Shown: in pieces, positions 26,405-35,165 of the stretch | Layout: every line of letters begins with the position of its first letter | Position numbering within the stretch: the first letter of the stretch is position 1 | Source of the DNA: Nostoc carneum NIES-2107 | Lineage (GTDB): Bacteria; Cyanobacteriota; Cyanobacteriia; Cyanobacteriales; Nostocaceae | Direction of reading: 5' to 3' | NCBI GenBank assembly: GCA_002368155.1 | Contig: AP018180.1 | Location: forward strand, 7,310,561 to 7,374,560 | DNA length: 64,000 nt | Made by a program: the position numbers and the translations under genes | The notes under the pieces: model-generated | The model's input: the letters and a program-made list of their open reading frames with translations, nothing else | Database searches by the model: none | Told to the model about the DNA's origin: nothing

Positions 26405-27865
26405 TCAAATGTTAACGAACCATTTCCGCAATTCATCCACTTGTTCTTGGAATTGTCGCAGAATTTTTTCTATATCGGTTGCTGGCTCATCATCATTTTT
26501 TGGTTGATCTTTCAAGCTGTTGTAACTGCTGCTGTTGAAATCGCTCTCATAGTATCGGAATTGTGACCAGTTAGCAGCCTGAAAATTATAATTGCTTTCA
26601 GCCTCAGAGGTAATATTTAAGCTGAAATCAGCCAGATGATTCTCATTGAGGGGACTAATATTCAAGCTAGAAGTAGACATTTGTGTACTATTAGCTGCAA
26701 TCTCTGGAACAAACTGACTAATCAAGGAAGCAGCAGTGAGACCTAGGTTTGGATCTGAGCCATTATTTCCCGCAGTCTGTGTGATAATTTGCCGGACTTG
26801 AGCATCAGTTAGCAGCGGATTAGCACTCAGCATTAAAGCTACTACTCCAGCAACGTGGGGGGTTGCCATTGAAGTACCGCTATAATAAGCGTACTGATCG
26901 CCAGGTACTGATGAGTAGATATTCACCCCTGGTGCTGTGACGTAGGCAAGTTGAGAGATTCCTGGTCTGTTAGAAAAATCAGCGATGTTATTGTTTTGAT
27001 CTACAGCTCCAACTGCTAACCCCCACTGGTCAGCATAGCTGCCGGGGTAAGATATGACGGGTAGACCATTATTACCAGCTGCCATTACTACAACTACCCC
27101 TTTTTTGCTGGCATATTCGATAGCTGATGCTAGGGTACTGTTAGGAAAATTGCTACCGAGGCTGAGATTGATAACATCTGCTCCTTGATTGACAGCATAG
27201 TAAATACCATTAGCAATAGTACTAACCGAACCTGCACCAGCATCATTAAGAGCTTTGATCGGCATAATTTTGGCATTATAAGCAACGCCAGTCACACCAA
27301 CACCATTGTTTTCTCCAGCAATGGTGCCAGAAACATGAGTGCCATGACCATTTCTATCCATGACTTCATTGGTGCTGTCTATAAAATTCCAACCGTGAAT
27401 ATCATCAATGTAGCCATCGCCATCATCATCTATGCCATTACCAGCAACTTCTCTAGTATTAGTCCAGATATTATTTCTTAAATCTATATGATTGTAGTCA
27501 ACGCCAGTATCAATCACAGCAACTACAACACCTTGACCTGTATATCCTTTGGCCCAGGCTTCTGGTGCTTTGACTAAGTCATCTCCCCAATCATTGCCCC
27601 CAACATCAGGAACATCAGCAAAGGTATTTTGACCAATAGCTTTAGCAACTGCAGCTCCTGCATTTACCAGACCATAGCCAGTTGTAGAGTCATAACTTTG
27701 AGTATTAAAAGTATCATTACTATTAATTGTTGTGTCAAAACTACTACGGCTATTGTTGTTTAAGCTGTAGTTATCTCTAAGAGTAAAAGTATCTACTGAG
27801 GAGATAGGAGTGACATTTAGCCCGTTATCAGTTGATGATTTTTGATTAGTATACTCAAGGGGCAT
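26405..27865 (-). CDS. subtilisin-like serine protease (S8), probably secreted
   Basis: A 486-residue protein with the full S8 triad: VAVIDTGVDYNH (Asp119), NGHGTHVSG (His174) and GTSMATPHVAG (Ser332), plus the oxyanion Asn region AAGNNG. The N-terminal 110 residues are Ser/Asn-rich and contain YGLVNAGAAVAKAI, the phrase normally found near the end of such domains, so the head may be a rearranged or duplicated fragment. The C-terminus is acidic and ends in a helix (QFQEQVDELRKWFVNI). It starts MPLEY, echoing the MP(L/F) starts of the two neighbours, and has a GAGGAAA ribosome site. No signal peptide is visible. Confidence 0.92.
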   Translation of the reverse strand: MPLEYTNQKSSTDNGLNVTPISSVDTFTLRDNYSLNNNSRSSFDTTINSNDTFNTQSYDSTTGYGLVNAGAAVAKAIGQNTFADVPDVGGNDWGDDLVKAPEAWAKGYTGQGVVVAVIDTGVDYNHIDLRNNIWTNTREVAGNGIDDDGDGYIDDIHGWNFIDSTNEVMDRNGHGTHVSGTIAGENNGVGVTGVAYNAKIMPIKALNDAGAGSVSTIANGIYYAVNQGADVINLSLGSNFPNSTLASAIEYASKKGVVVVMAAGNNGLPVISYPGSYADQWGLAVGAVDQNNNIADFSNRPGISQLAYVTAPGVNIYSSVPGDQYAYYSGTSMATPHVAGVVALMLSANPLLTDAQVRQIITQTAGNNGSDPNLGLTAASLISQFVPEIAANSTQMSTSSLNISPLNENHLADFSLNITSEAESNYNFQAANWSQFRYYESDFNSSSYNSLKDQPKNDDEPATDIEKILRQFQEQVDELRKWFVNI

Positions 27866-28214
27866 AAGTAATTTTTCCTCAAAGATAAGAAGATTTTTTG
27901 ACAGCCAAAACTTTTAAAACCTCTGTTATTAAGAGGCTTTAAATAACAACAATTGGTATTGCCAATAATTACTATGAAATTCAAGAAAAAAAAGATATTT
28001 TAATTACAAAGAAGTTGTAAAAAACTGTAAAAAATATGGAATCATCTAGGAATAGGATTTAAGTTATGAAAAAATCTCAATTAACAGTAACGCACGAAAA
28101 TTTAGACCAGAGATGCGTTACCTATCGCTAACGCATCCTACGCATGACGCACATAATTTCCAAAATTAAATACGAGTCCTATATCTTATCTGTATCACTG
28201 CACTTAGTGTTGTA
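27866..28214. promoter_or_regulatory. intergenic region upstream of the subtilase
   Basis: 349 AT-rich bases that should contain the subtilase promoter. It also has a 9-bp hairpin at 28112-28137 (GATGCGTTA/TAACGCATC), probably a dispersed repeat. Confidence 0.4.
28112..28137. repeat. 9-bp inverted repeat
   Basis: GATGCGTTA and TAACGCATC are exact complements around an 8-base loop; there is no T-run, so it is not a standard terminator. Confidence 0.6.
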
Positions 28215-29561
28215 TCATTTAAAAATTAAATCTAAACGTTGCTGGGTAATATTTAGGGCTTCTGCGGGGGAATTTTTACCCAACAATACAGATTCAATTG
28301 CCCGGCCTAAATTATCAGAAATCCTAGCATAATTGGGAAAAATAGGACGCGATCGCCCATATTTTGCTTGGTCTAAAAAAACTTTAAGTTGCGGGAATTT
28401 TTCAGTAAATGTTTGATATTTAGCACTTTTGCGGGATTTTAAATTTACAGGTAAATAGCCAGTTCCTAGGGCTAGTTCTGTTTGAAATGCTTCACTAACA
28501 GCATACTCAGCAAATTTAAAGGCGGCTTGTTGCTGTTTTGGAGTGGTTTTAAATAAGAACAAATTTTCACCACCGATACTAGTGGCAGGATTTTGTTGAA
28601 TGGGAATAGGAAAGACACCAAAATCTACACCACTTTGTTGGAATTCTCCTAAACTCCAGGGGCCTGTAACTTGCATAGCAACTTTACCGCTAACTAAGGC
28701 ATTAATTTCATAACCTCGTTCAGGTTCGGATAGCATAGCGGTACCATCGGCAATTAAATCGTGCCAAAATTGCAAAGCTGCGATCGCACCTTGATTATCT
28801 TTTAAATTTACACTTGCGGCTTGCTGTGATTCCCCACCAATCAATTCACCACCGCCACTCCACATAAAGGGCAACCAGGTAAATACAGTAAATTCGCCCT
28901 TACCTAAAGGCAACAGCATCCCATAACTATCAATTTGCCCATCACCATTAGTATCGCGAGTTAATTTCTTGGCTACTTGTCGTAACTCTTGCCAAGTCCG
29001 GGGTAATTTTTCAATTCCTGCAGCTTTAAACAAACTGGGACGATAAAAAACGCCAACATTATTTGTGGCAAAGGGAAGTGACCAAATTTTGCCCTCATAT
29101 TCCATTGATGTAAATAATGTGGGGTCAATTTCGTCTTTAATGGGGGAATTTTCTAGCAATTCATCCAAAGGAGTTAAAGCATCAAGTTCCACTAATTGAC
29201 CAGCAATGGTTGGGTTGTACCACAATAAATCAGGCGGTGCATTACCTACTACAGCTGCCAAAATTTTTGGCATTTGCTGATCCTGCTGTCCCACATACAA
29301 CGACTCTACTTGAATTTTGGGATGGGTTTGGTTAAATTTATCTACCAGCTTTTGTAATACATCTCGATTTGGCGGTGGATTCACCCCTTGCCATAAGGTT
29401 ATATGAACCACCTGTGCATCTGCGACTCGCCTTTGGATAACTTGACATCCCGTGACAATTAATACGCCTACAAGCATCAACAGCAACCAGCGTTTGAGGT
29501 GGCGAGAAGATATCTTGCTGTTTCGCTGGGGAAGGCGAGGAGGCGAAAAAAAGTTGTACAT
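28215..29561 (-). CDS. sugar ABC transporter substrate-binding lipoprotein (MalE-like)
   Basis: A 448-residue extracytoplasmic solute-binding protein. A basic head and hydrophobic stretch end in the lipobox LIVTGC (near residue 39), so it is a lipoprotein. The family-1 fold is visible in HITLWQGVNPPPN, LLWYNPTIAGQLVELDALTPLDEL, RTWQELRQVAKKLTRDTNGDGQIDSYG and VSGKVAMQVTGPWSLGEF. Substrates of the family are oligosaccharides or glucosylglycerol. Permease and ATPase genes are not nearby, so it relies on distant partners. Confidence 0.9.
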   Translation of the reverse strand: MYNFFSPPRLPQRNSKISSRHLKRWLLLMLVGVLIVTGCQVIQRRVADAQVVHITLWQGVNPPPNRDVLQKLVDKFNQTHPKIQVESLYVGQQDQQMPKILAAVVGNAPPDLLWYNPTIAGQLVELDALTPLDELLENSPIKDEIDPTLFTSMEYEGKIWSLPFATNNVGVFYRPSLFKAAGIEKLPRTWQELRQVAKKLTRDTNGDGQIDSYGMLLPLGKGEFTVFTWLPFMWSGGGELIGGESQQAASVNLKDNQGAIAALQFWHDLIADGTAMLSEPERGYEINALVSGKVAMQVTGPWSLGEFQQSGVDFGVFPIPIQQNPATSIGGENLFLFKTTPKQQQAAFKFAEYAVSEAFQTELALGTGYLPVNLKSRKSAKYQTFTEKFPQLKVFLDQAKYGRSRPIFPNYARISDNLGRAIESVLLGKNSPAEALNITQQRLDLIFK

Positions 29562-29644
29562 GGCCTTGATTAATCATCAATTATCAAAAGCGATCGCCTC
29601 AACTTTTTACACCTTATTCCCAGATTGCACAATCATCTTAAGTT

Positions 29645-29815
29645 AGGGATTGGGGAATGGGTAATGAGTAATGAGTAATGAGTAATGGGTAATGGGTAAT
29701 GGGTAATAGTAATTTCTCCCCTGCTTTCTCATCTCCCTCATCTCCCTCATCCCCCTTGTCCCTTTTTTCCTTTTTACCTTTTCCCCAGTCCCCAATCCCC
29801 AATGCCCAATACCCA
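29645..29815. repeat. short tandem repeat array upstream of yebC
   Basis: GGGTAATGAGTAAT units (29660-29708), a pyrimidine-rich stretch of TCCCTCATC-like units, then CCCCAGTCCCCAATCCCCAAT to about 29805. Confidence 0.85.
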
Positions 29816-29858
29816 CCTATATCTTAATCTGGAGATAGAGTCTAGATAAATTTAGGTT

Positions 29859-30617
29859 ATGGCAGGACATAGTAAATGGGCAAATATTAAGCGCCAGAAG
29901 GCGGTTGTGGATGCCAAAAGGGGAAAGACCTTCACTCAGCTGTCACGGGCGATTATTGTGGCGGTTAGAAGCGGTATTCCAGATCCAGCAGGGAATTTTC
30001 AACTGCGGACTGCGATTGATAAGGCCAAGGCGGCTGGTATTCCCAATGATAATATTGAACGGGCGATCGCTAAGGGTGCGGGGACATTTGGCGGTGATAA
30101 CTCTAGTTTTGAGGCGATTCGTTATGAAGGTTACGGCCCCGGTGGTGTAGCGATTTTAATTGAAGCCCTCACAGATAATCGTAATCGTACTGCTGCGGAT
30201 TTACGTGTGGCTTTCAGTAAAAATGGTGGCAATCTTGGTGAAACTGGTTGTGTTAGCTGGATGTTTGACCAAAAAGGCGTTTGTACAGTCCAAGGCGTAG
30301 TTGATGAGGAACAGCTTTTAGAAGCATCTTTAGAAGGTGGGGCTGAGTCTTACGAAATGGTTGAGGATGAAATGGTGGAAGTTTTTAGTGAAGTAGAAAA
30401 TTTAGAGATTCTCAATAAAACTCTTAAAGATAAAGGCTTTAAAGTGACTGATGCGGAATTGCGCTGGATTCCTAGTAATACTGTGGAAGTGACAGATTCC
30501 GATCAGGCGCGATCGCTTCTGAAATTAATTGATACTTTAGAAGGGTTGGATGATGTACAAAATGTCACATCTAATTTTGAAATGGCAGAAAACCTGATGG
30601 CTTTGAGTATGGTTTAG
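29859..30617 (+). CDS. yebC: YebC/PmpR family transcription-translation regulator
   Basis: A 252-residue protein of the universal YebC (TACO1-like) family, whose members bind DNA or assist translation of proline-rich stretches. The N-terminal signature [20 protein letters not shown] is complete, followed by [20 protein letters not shown], the [20 protein letters not shown] block and [12 protein letters not shown]. Length is typical. It begins just after a short-repeat array; the promoter may lie in the 43 bases between. Confidence 0.95.
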   Translation: MAGHSKWANIKRQKAVVDAKRGKTFTQLSRAIIVAVRSGIPDPAGNFQLRTAIDKAKAAGIPNDNIERAIAKGAGTFGGDNSSFEAIRYEGYGPGGVAILIEALTDNRNRTAADLRVAFSKNGGNLGETGCVSWMFDQKGVCTVQGVVDEEQLLEASLEGGAESYEMVEDEMVEVFSEVENLEILNKTLKDKGFKVTDAELRWIPSNTVEVTDSDQARSLLKLIDTLEGLDDVQNVTSNFEMAENLMALSMV

Positions 30618-31179
30618 TTAAATATTTATTAATTTGTTGTCTAAATCACATTACTAAAAATAGACATACAAATTTCATAGAAATTGCAAACTTTTGACAT
30701 CAGGCTATGGGATGCTTTGATTGTTCATCTATATATGAATAATCACCAAATTTATCTAATCCTGTAGCCGTTTTCGCACTTTCAGCCCTAGTCAAGATTT
30801 TTTTTGCTCAGAATATTATCTAGTAGATAAAATTTGCTATGGCTATTAGAACAGTGTCACCAGAGTAATGAACAACCTCTAAGAGAACAGAGAACACACA
30901 ATGCTTGATGCCAGGATAAGGGAAAAATGAGAAATCCCAAAAAAACATTTAACCCTTACCCTGCAAGCTTTTCCTCAAATCTAATTCAAAGTTAAAAATG
31001 GTGTAATTTTTATTGTCGATTAAAAAGGAAGGTAGAATTGTATAAAATTTTTCTATAAATAAAATCATAGCCAGACATAGCATTTGCGGGAAACGTAGTG
31101 ACATAGCTATCGGCAAAAACAATTTCTTCAGAGAATAATATAGAAATCTACATATAAAATTCATATAAATTACAAGATA
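30618..31179. other. intergenic region downstream of yebC
   Basis: About 560 AT-rich bases. Frames in it have no recognisable protein content. No terminator with a clear T-run is seen right after yebC. Confidence 0.4.
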
Positions 31180-31207
31180 TTGGCACAGTATTTTGTCATA
31201 CTAATAT
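31180..31207 (+). promoter_or_regulatory. candidate sigma70 promoter
   Basis: TTGGCA (31180-31185), a 16-base spacer, then TAATAT (31202-31207). It points toward the terminator at 31432-31459 with no ORF between. Confidence 0.4.
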
Positions 31208-31213
31208 TGTCTG

Positions 31214-31459
31214 TTATTGAATGAGATTAGCATCTCAGAGATAGGCGTTAGCTTAAACTTAATTTCTCGCTTCAGCCTTAGCTGCTACTCACAGGCTTGT
31301 TTAAGAGCAAGTGATTTGAGGCTCCTACGCAGCAGACTTTAGCAAGAAACAGTTACAGCTAATCTTGAAGTTTGATAGCAGATATATATTAATTTTTGAT
31401 TTTCCCGTAACTACACACTATACCATTTAGACCTGGTGCCTCTGGCAGCGGGTTTTTTT
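31214..31459 (+). ncRNA. candidate small RNA
   Basis: The bases between a promoter-like pair and a terminator (CCTGGTGCC-TCT-GGCAGCGGG followed by seven T, at 31432-31459) show no coding frame. The length would be about 246 bases. I considered 6S RNA, Yfr1 and tmRNA but cannot match their key motifs, so the class is open. It could also be the 3' end of a lost gene. Confidence 0.4.
31432..31459 (+). terminator. rho-independent terminator
   Basis: CCTGGTGCC pairs with GGCAGCGGG around TCT with one mismatch and one G-T pair, then seven T. Confidence 0.7.
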
Positions 31460-31504
31460 GTATTCTGTTTCATCAATTATTAGAATTAGCCTTCCCTGAA
31501 GGGG

Positions 31505-31795
31505 TTACCGCAGGCATCGCTTATTTAATACTCGCAGGATTAATTCTAATCTTCGCTTCTTTAATGATTCTATTGACCACGGTGATTATGTTAAAAAATG
31601 ATGTAATGATTGCTGATTCTCTAACCCTAATACCTTGGCTATTTCTGGTAAAGATTGCCTGTTTATTTCTGATATCATTCCCAAATGTAAATCTCGGAAA
31701 TTTTCAAAACTCCGGACTTCTGGAAAGATGTTTCTGTAGATTGCACAATATTCATCCACAAATTTGATGCGCTTGTTTGGGGCTTCTTGGCTGTG
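31505..31795 (-). pseudogene. IS701-type transposase N-terminal remnant
   Basis: Minus-strand translation gives NKRIKFVDEYCAIYRNIFPE, VRSFENFRDLHLGMISEINR, LPEIAKVLGLENQQSLHHFL, then a stop in place of a sense codon, then SPWSIESLKKRRLELILRVL and a second stop. This matches the N-terminal region of cyanobacterial IS701-type transposases from memory. No start, catalytic domain or inverted repeats remain. Confidence 0.75.
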
Positions 31796-32097
31796 TCAGT
31801 CTCCCCTCCTGGCTTTCAGCCCTTCTTTCTGATTTTACTCTTCCCGGAGTGACAAAAGAAAGTTATTTCAAGAATCCACCATAATTAATGAGATTTTTTT
31901 ATGTCTATGTAAAAATCAACACAACATAGGAAATTGCGCCATAAGCAAATTGTAAGAAACTGGTAAAACTATAATATAAATAAGTTTTATTTATTAAACA
32001 AATTACATCAAAAATTCATAGGAATAACAAGACAAAGTCATATACCTTTGGGATAGTTAAATTGTTCAGATTTTAATCAAGGAAATCTCCAACTGCC
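31796..32097. other. intergenic region
   Basis: 302 AT-rich bases upstream of the small secreted protein. AAGGAAAT before the ATG at 32098 is its likely ribosome-binding site. Confidence 0.4.
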
Positions 32098-32307
32098 ATG
32101 AATAAATTCGCTAAAGGTGTATTGTTTGCTTTAGTAATTGCTACCCCTGTAGCTATTGCTGCGCCAAGTTTTCAAGCTGAAGCTGCCACTCAAAACACCA
32201 CTCATCATCTGGTAAATTCTAAAATTAAAAGTGGCAAATCTTTGAAGCATAAACATCTCAACCATCATCTAAAGAAACATACAAACTTAAAAATCAATAA
32301 AAAGTAA
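32098..32307 (+). CDS. small secreted His/Lys-rich protein
   Basis: A 69-residue protein with a textbook signal peptide (MNKFAKGVLFALVIATPVAI, cleaved near AEAATQN) and a mature part of about 40 residues rich in His and Lys (KHKHLNHHLKKHTNLKINKK). No family recognised. A strong basic, His-rich exported peptide could bind metal, polyphosphate or acidic polysaccharide; this is inferred from composition only. It has a good ribosome site and a strong terminator, which support a real gene. Confidence 0.75.
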   Translation: MNKFAKGVLFALVIATPVAIAAPSFQAEAATQNTTHHLVNSKIKSGKSLKHKHLNHHLKKHTNLKINKK

Positions 32308-32422
32308 TAATTTACTTTTTCAAATAATTGATTTCAGAAATATTGGAAGAATTATCCAATATTTATAGTTGCTTTGTGTCCAATTTTTTCTTTATTTATC
32401 TTCGCTCAAAATTCAGAATATT

Positions 32423-32461
32423 AAACCTCGCTAATGACGAACGCGGTAGCGAGGTTTTTTC
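32423..32461 (+). terminator. strong rho-independent terminator
   Basis: AACCTCGCTA and TAGCGAGGTT are exact complements around a 13-base loop and are followed by T-rich sequence (TTTTTTC). It probably ends the small secreted protein transcript. Confidence 0.85.
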
Positions 32462-32796
32462 TTGTTTAAACAGATTTAAGCAGTTTTCTGAAGAAGGGGA
32501 AGGAGAAAGAGGGGCAGGGGGCAGCTGACAGGTGTAGGTTTTTTACAAAGGTGTGAGTATTTAGTCTCTCTGGTCAGAAAATAAAATTTGTGTATCTAAC
32601 TCTTTATTTATCTGTGTCATCACATGAAATCTAGCTGCTACAACTTGAGCATTTGGCTTTAATTTAAATATTTGTAGTCAGAACTTTAGTCCTGATTTGA
32701 AGAACTAAAGTTACTGACTAAGCTGTTACGCATTTAAATTGTATATTTCGCGCTCAGGAGGTCAAAAGGAGCCAGTGCGTTGGGCGGCTTTGCCGA

Positions 32797-32845
32797 CTTG
32801 AACGCCAGTTGCTTCTCCCAAGGGGAGAAGCAACTGGCGTTCAAG
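32797..32845. repeat. perfect 23-bp-arm palindrome
   Basis: CTTGAACGCCAGTTGCTTCT plus CCC, a 3-base loop AAG, then the exact reverse complement. A related GAACGCCAGT phrase occurs near 9840, so this looks like a dispersed cyanobacterial repeat able to form a long hairpin. Confidence 0.85.
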
Positions 32846-32946
32846 AGTCCAGGGTCAAAGGCTAGCTTGGACTTTTGACTCTTGACCCTTGACAAGCCTA
32901 ACGCCAGAATATTTGATCTAGGCGCGTATCAGCTTACAAAATTTGT

Positions 32947-33843
32947 CTAAGCGAGTTGGAAGAGGAATGTTACCATATCGCCTTTACCCAAACTGATGCG
33001 ATCGCCTGGGCGCAGACGGTGTCTATTCCCCGGTAACAGTGGCAAATTGTTGATGTAGGTGCCATTGGAACTACCAACATCTTCTATATAATGAGCGTCT
33101 CCCTCAACCCGAATATCTGCATGAATCCGCGAGACAATTTCTGAATTGGGAAATCCAGAAACATCTATATCTGGGGGAATCCGGTCATTAGGCTTGCCGA
33201 TATGAATTACAGACAAAGTTTGCGGTAATTCCAGATTCGCGTTGCTTTGAACGTGGAATAGGCTGGCTGTTACCTGTTGTAATTGCGTTCTCGCAGGGCT
33301 AACTGCAGGCGCTGGCGCTGCTGCAACTGGTTCGGGTGCAGGTGGTGGTGCCACTGGTTCCGGTTCTGGTGCGGCTGCAACTGGTTCGGGTGCAGGTGGT
33401 GCGACTGGTTCCGGATCTGGCGGTGGTGCCACTGGTTCCGGCTCTGGTGGTGGCGCAGGAGTAATTTCTACCGCAGCAGGTGGCGGTGCAACGGGCGGTA
33501 CTTCTGGGGGAACTGCCACCGCTGTTGGAGGTAAAGTGGAAGCCGGAGAATTAACAACGGCTAAAGGATCTGGTTGTATCAGTTCTACAAGTGGATCGGG
33601 AGTAACCAACGGGGGTACTTCTAAGGGCACATCGGGAGCAACTGTAGGTGCTACCGCTGTTGGCGGCGTTGCTGCGGCATTAGCGCGCAGATTAAAACCA
33701 CACTGACCACAGAAAGCGGCATCTGCCTGCACAGTTGCCCCACAGCTGGGACAGTTATTAGTCGCTGGTAACGGCGTATAACAGGCTTCACACTGGACAG
33801 CGCCGTCTGGATTGGGATGATTGCAATTAGGGCAGACGATCAT
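32947..33843 (-). CDS. double zinc-ribbon and FHA domain protein
   Basis: The start is chosen at the ATG of MIVCPNCNHP (33843), with AAAGG upstream; 15 extra codons to 33888 are possible but unlike the family. Two zinc ribbons come first (CPNC...CEAC; CPSC...CGQC), then a linker of about 140 residues of Pro, Ala, Val and Glu, then an FHA domain (about 210-298) with SRIHADIRVEGDAHYIEDVG and SSNGTYINNLPL. FHA domains bind phosphothreonine, so this probably reads out Ser/Thr kinase signals; a kinase and a PP2C are encoded elsewhere in this window. The linker is repetitive (PEPVAPPP) and prone to slippage. Confidence 0.9.
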   Translation of the reverse strand: MIVCPNCNHPNPDGAVQCEACYTPLPATNNCPSCGATVQADAAFCGQCGFNLRANAAATPPTAVAPTVAPDVPLEVPPLVTPDPLVELIQPDPLAVVNSPASTLPPTAVAVPPEVPPVAPPPAAVEITPAPPPEPEPVAPPPDPEPVAPPAPEPVAAAPEPEPVAPPPAPEPVAAAPAPAVSPARTQLQQVTASLFHVQSNANLELPQTLSVIHIGKPNDRIPPDIDVSGFPNSEIVSRIHADIRVEGDAHYIEDVGSSNGTYINNLPLLPGNRHRLRPGDRISLGKGDMVTFLFQLA

Positions 33844-34098
33844 GGATTTAAGCCTTTGTTCAAGCTCATCAAAAAATGGTACTGGCAAGCAGAGAAAACT
33901 CCCAGTGGCGGCTACCCTTCAGGAAGGCTGAATACCAATTCCCAATTCAGAAAGCTAGATTTCCCAAGGATGAGGAAATTTACATTTGTTACTGAATTTT
34001 GGAGAATTGGTATAATAGCGAACTGTTGTAGACGCGCCCGGGCTTGCCGCAGCGAAAAGCCAGAGCGGGGTTGCCGCAGTGAACTTTTCAAAACAGGT

Positions 34099-34134
34099 AT
34101 CGAAAGTAGGTATAAGAAACACCTAGCTTTCGAT
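34099..34134 (-). terminator. stem-loop downstream of pgl
   Basis: ATCGAAAG..AGGT pairs with ACCTAGCTTTCGAT with a one-base bulge, 27 bases past the pgl stop; a short T-run follows on the minus strand. Confidence 0.55.
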
Positions 34135-34160
34135 TCTAACAATTACCCCTGATAGGATAC

Positions 34161-34883
34161 TTAGGTTTGGAGTTCCGCACCCGCCGCCGCATCTAGCAAC
34201 CACCAAAGTTCACCTTGGGGTTGAATGAGGCGAGAGGGATAAGTCAACTCATCAGCTTTGGGTGCAAATACTTGAGCTAACGCTGGCCGTTTATTGGCAC
34301 CTGCAACGACAAAGATCACGCTGCGAGCTGCATTGATGAATGGATAAGTAAAAGTAATGCGGATACTGCTATCTTTATTACCCACAGTAATTAAGCGATC
34401 GCGCACTTGCAATGCTTTAGTGTGGGGAAACAAAGATGCAGTATGTGCATCATCACCCATTCCTAGCAAGACTACATCTAAAGCAGGAAACTCTCCAGAT
34501 GCAGTGTCAAAAAAGTTGTGCAGATGCTTGTCGTACTTAACTGCTGCAACTGCGGGGTCAGCTTCCAAAGTAGGGATGGCGTGAATATTCGCAACTGGCA
34601 TATCAACGCGGTCTAACCACGCACGACGCGCCATCAGCTCATTGCTATCAGGATGATCTGGTGGTACATATCGTTCATCACCCCAGAACACATGAATTTT
34701 ATCCCAAGGAAGTTTTTGTTGAGCGATCGCCTCATACAATGGCTTAGGCGTACTGCCACCAGACAAGGCAATGGTAAACCGCCCTCGCTCTTTAATAGCA
34801 GCGTCTATCTTAGACAGAATCAACTCTAGCGCTCTTCCAACTAGCGCCGACTGATCTGGTAAAACTTCGACCTTTTTGTTCAT
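34161..34883 (-). CDS. pgl: 6-phosphogluconolactonase
   Basis: A 240-residue cytoplasmic enzyme hydrolysing 6-phosphogluconolactone to 6-phosphogluconate in the oxidative pentose phosphate pathway, which supplies NADPH in the dark and in heterocysts. Signatures are TIALSGGSTPKPLYEAIA, HVFWGDERYVPPDHPDSN and LLGMGDDAHTASLFP. Length is typical. A short-repeat array separates it from rph upstream. Confidence 0.95.
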   Translation of the reverse strand: MNKKVEVLPDQSALVGRALELILSKIDAAIKERGRFTIALSGGSTPKPLYEAIAQQKLPWDKIHVFWGDERYVPPDHPDSNELMARRAWLDRVDMPVANIHAIPTLEADPAVAAVKYDKHLHNFFDTASGEFPALDVVLLGMGDDAHTASLFPHTKALQVRDRLITVGNKDSSIRITFTYPFINAARSVIFVVAGANKRPALAQVFAPKADELTYPSRLIQPQGELWWLLDAAAGAELQT

Positions 34884-34974
34884 GGCTCGATCATCACTTT
34901 GCCTGCTTCCAGCAATACCATACCTAACTTATAGCTGTTCTCCTTTTTAACTTTTGAAACTTTTAACAACATTG

Positions 34975-35165
34975 ATGGGGATTGGGCATTGGGCATTGGG
35001 CATTGGGCATTGGGCATTGGGCATTGGGCATTTATCATTTGGTAATGGGTAATTGGGATTTCTCCTTGTCCCCTTGTCTCCCTTGTCTCCCTCATCCTCC
35101 TCATCCCCAGTCCCCAGTCCCCAGTCCCCAGTCCCCAGTTCCCAGTCCCCAATCCCCAATCCCTA
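34975..35165. repeat. short tandem repeat array between rph and pgl
   Basis: Seven GGGCATT units (34984-35030) are followed by a pyrimidine stretch and CCCCAGT/CCCCAAT heptamers (35105-35162) that run up to the rph stop. Confidence 0.9.

Larger units (their letters stand above)
32308..32946. other. intergenic region with terminator and large palindrome
   Basis: 639 bases holding the terminator at 32423-32461, the 49-base hairpin at 32797-32845 and a direct repeat of GACTCTTGACCCTT-like units near 32860-32895. No coding content recognised. Confidence 0.5.

Noticed and set aside
18536-27865. RTX (GGxGxDxxx) repeats in the proteases
   Set aside because: None found; the Asp-rich loops are FG-GAP/VCBS-like DxNxDG motifs.
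30949-31164. 71-codon minus-strand frame after yebC
   Set aside because: AT-rich, no ribosome site, no recognisable protein pattern.
31214-31459. 6S RNA, tmRNA or Yfr1 at the sRNA candidate
   Set aside because: Length is near 6S, but I cannot match conserved motifs (no ACUCCUCACAC of Yfr1, no tag reading frame), so no name is given.
33283-33534. Plus-strand frame rich in Cys, Trp and Arg
   Set aside because: It is the complement of the Pro/Ala-rich linker of the FHA protein; codon bias alone makes it.
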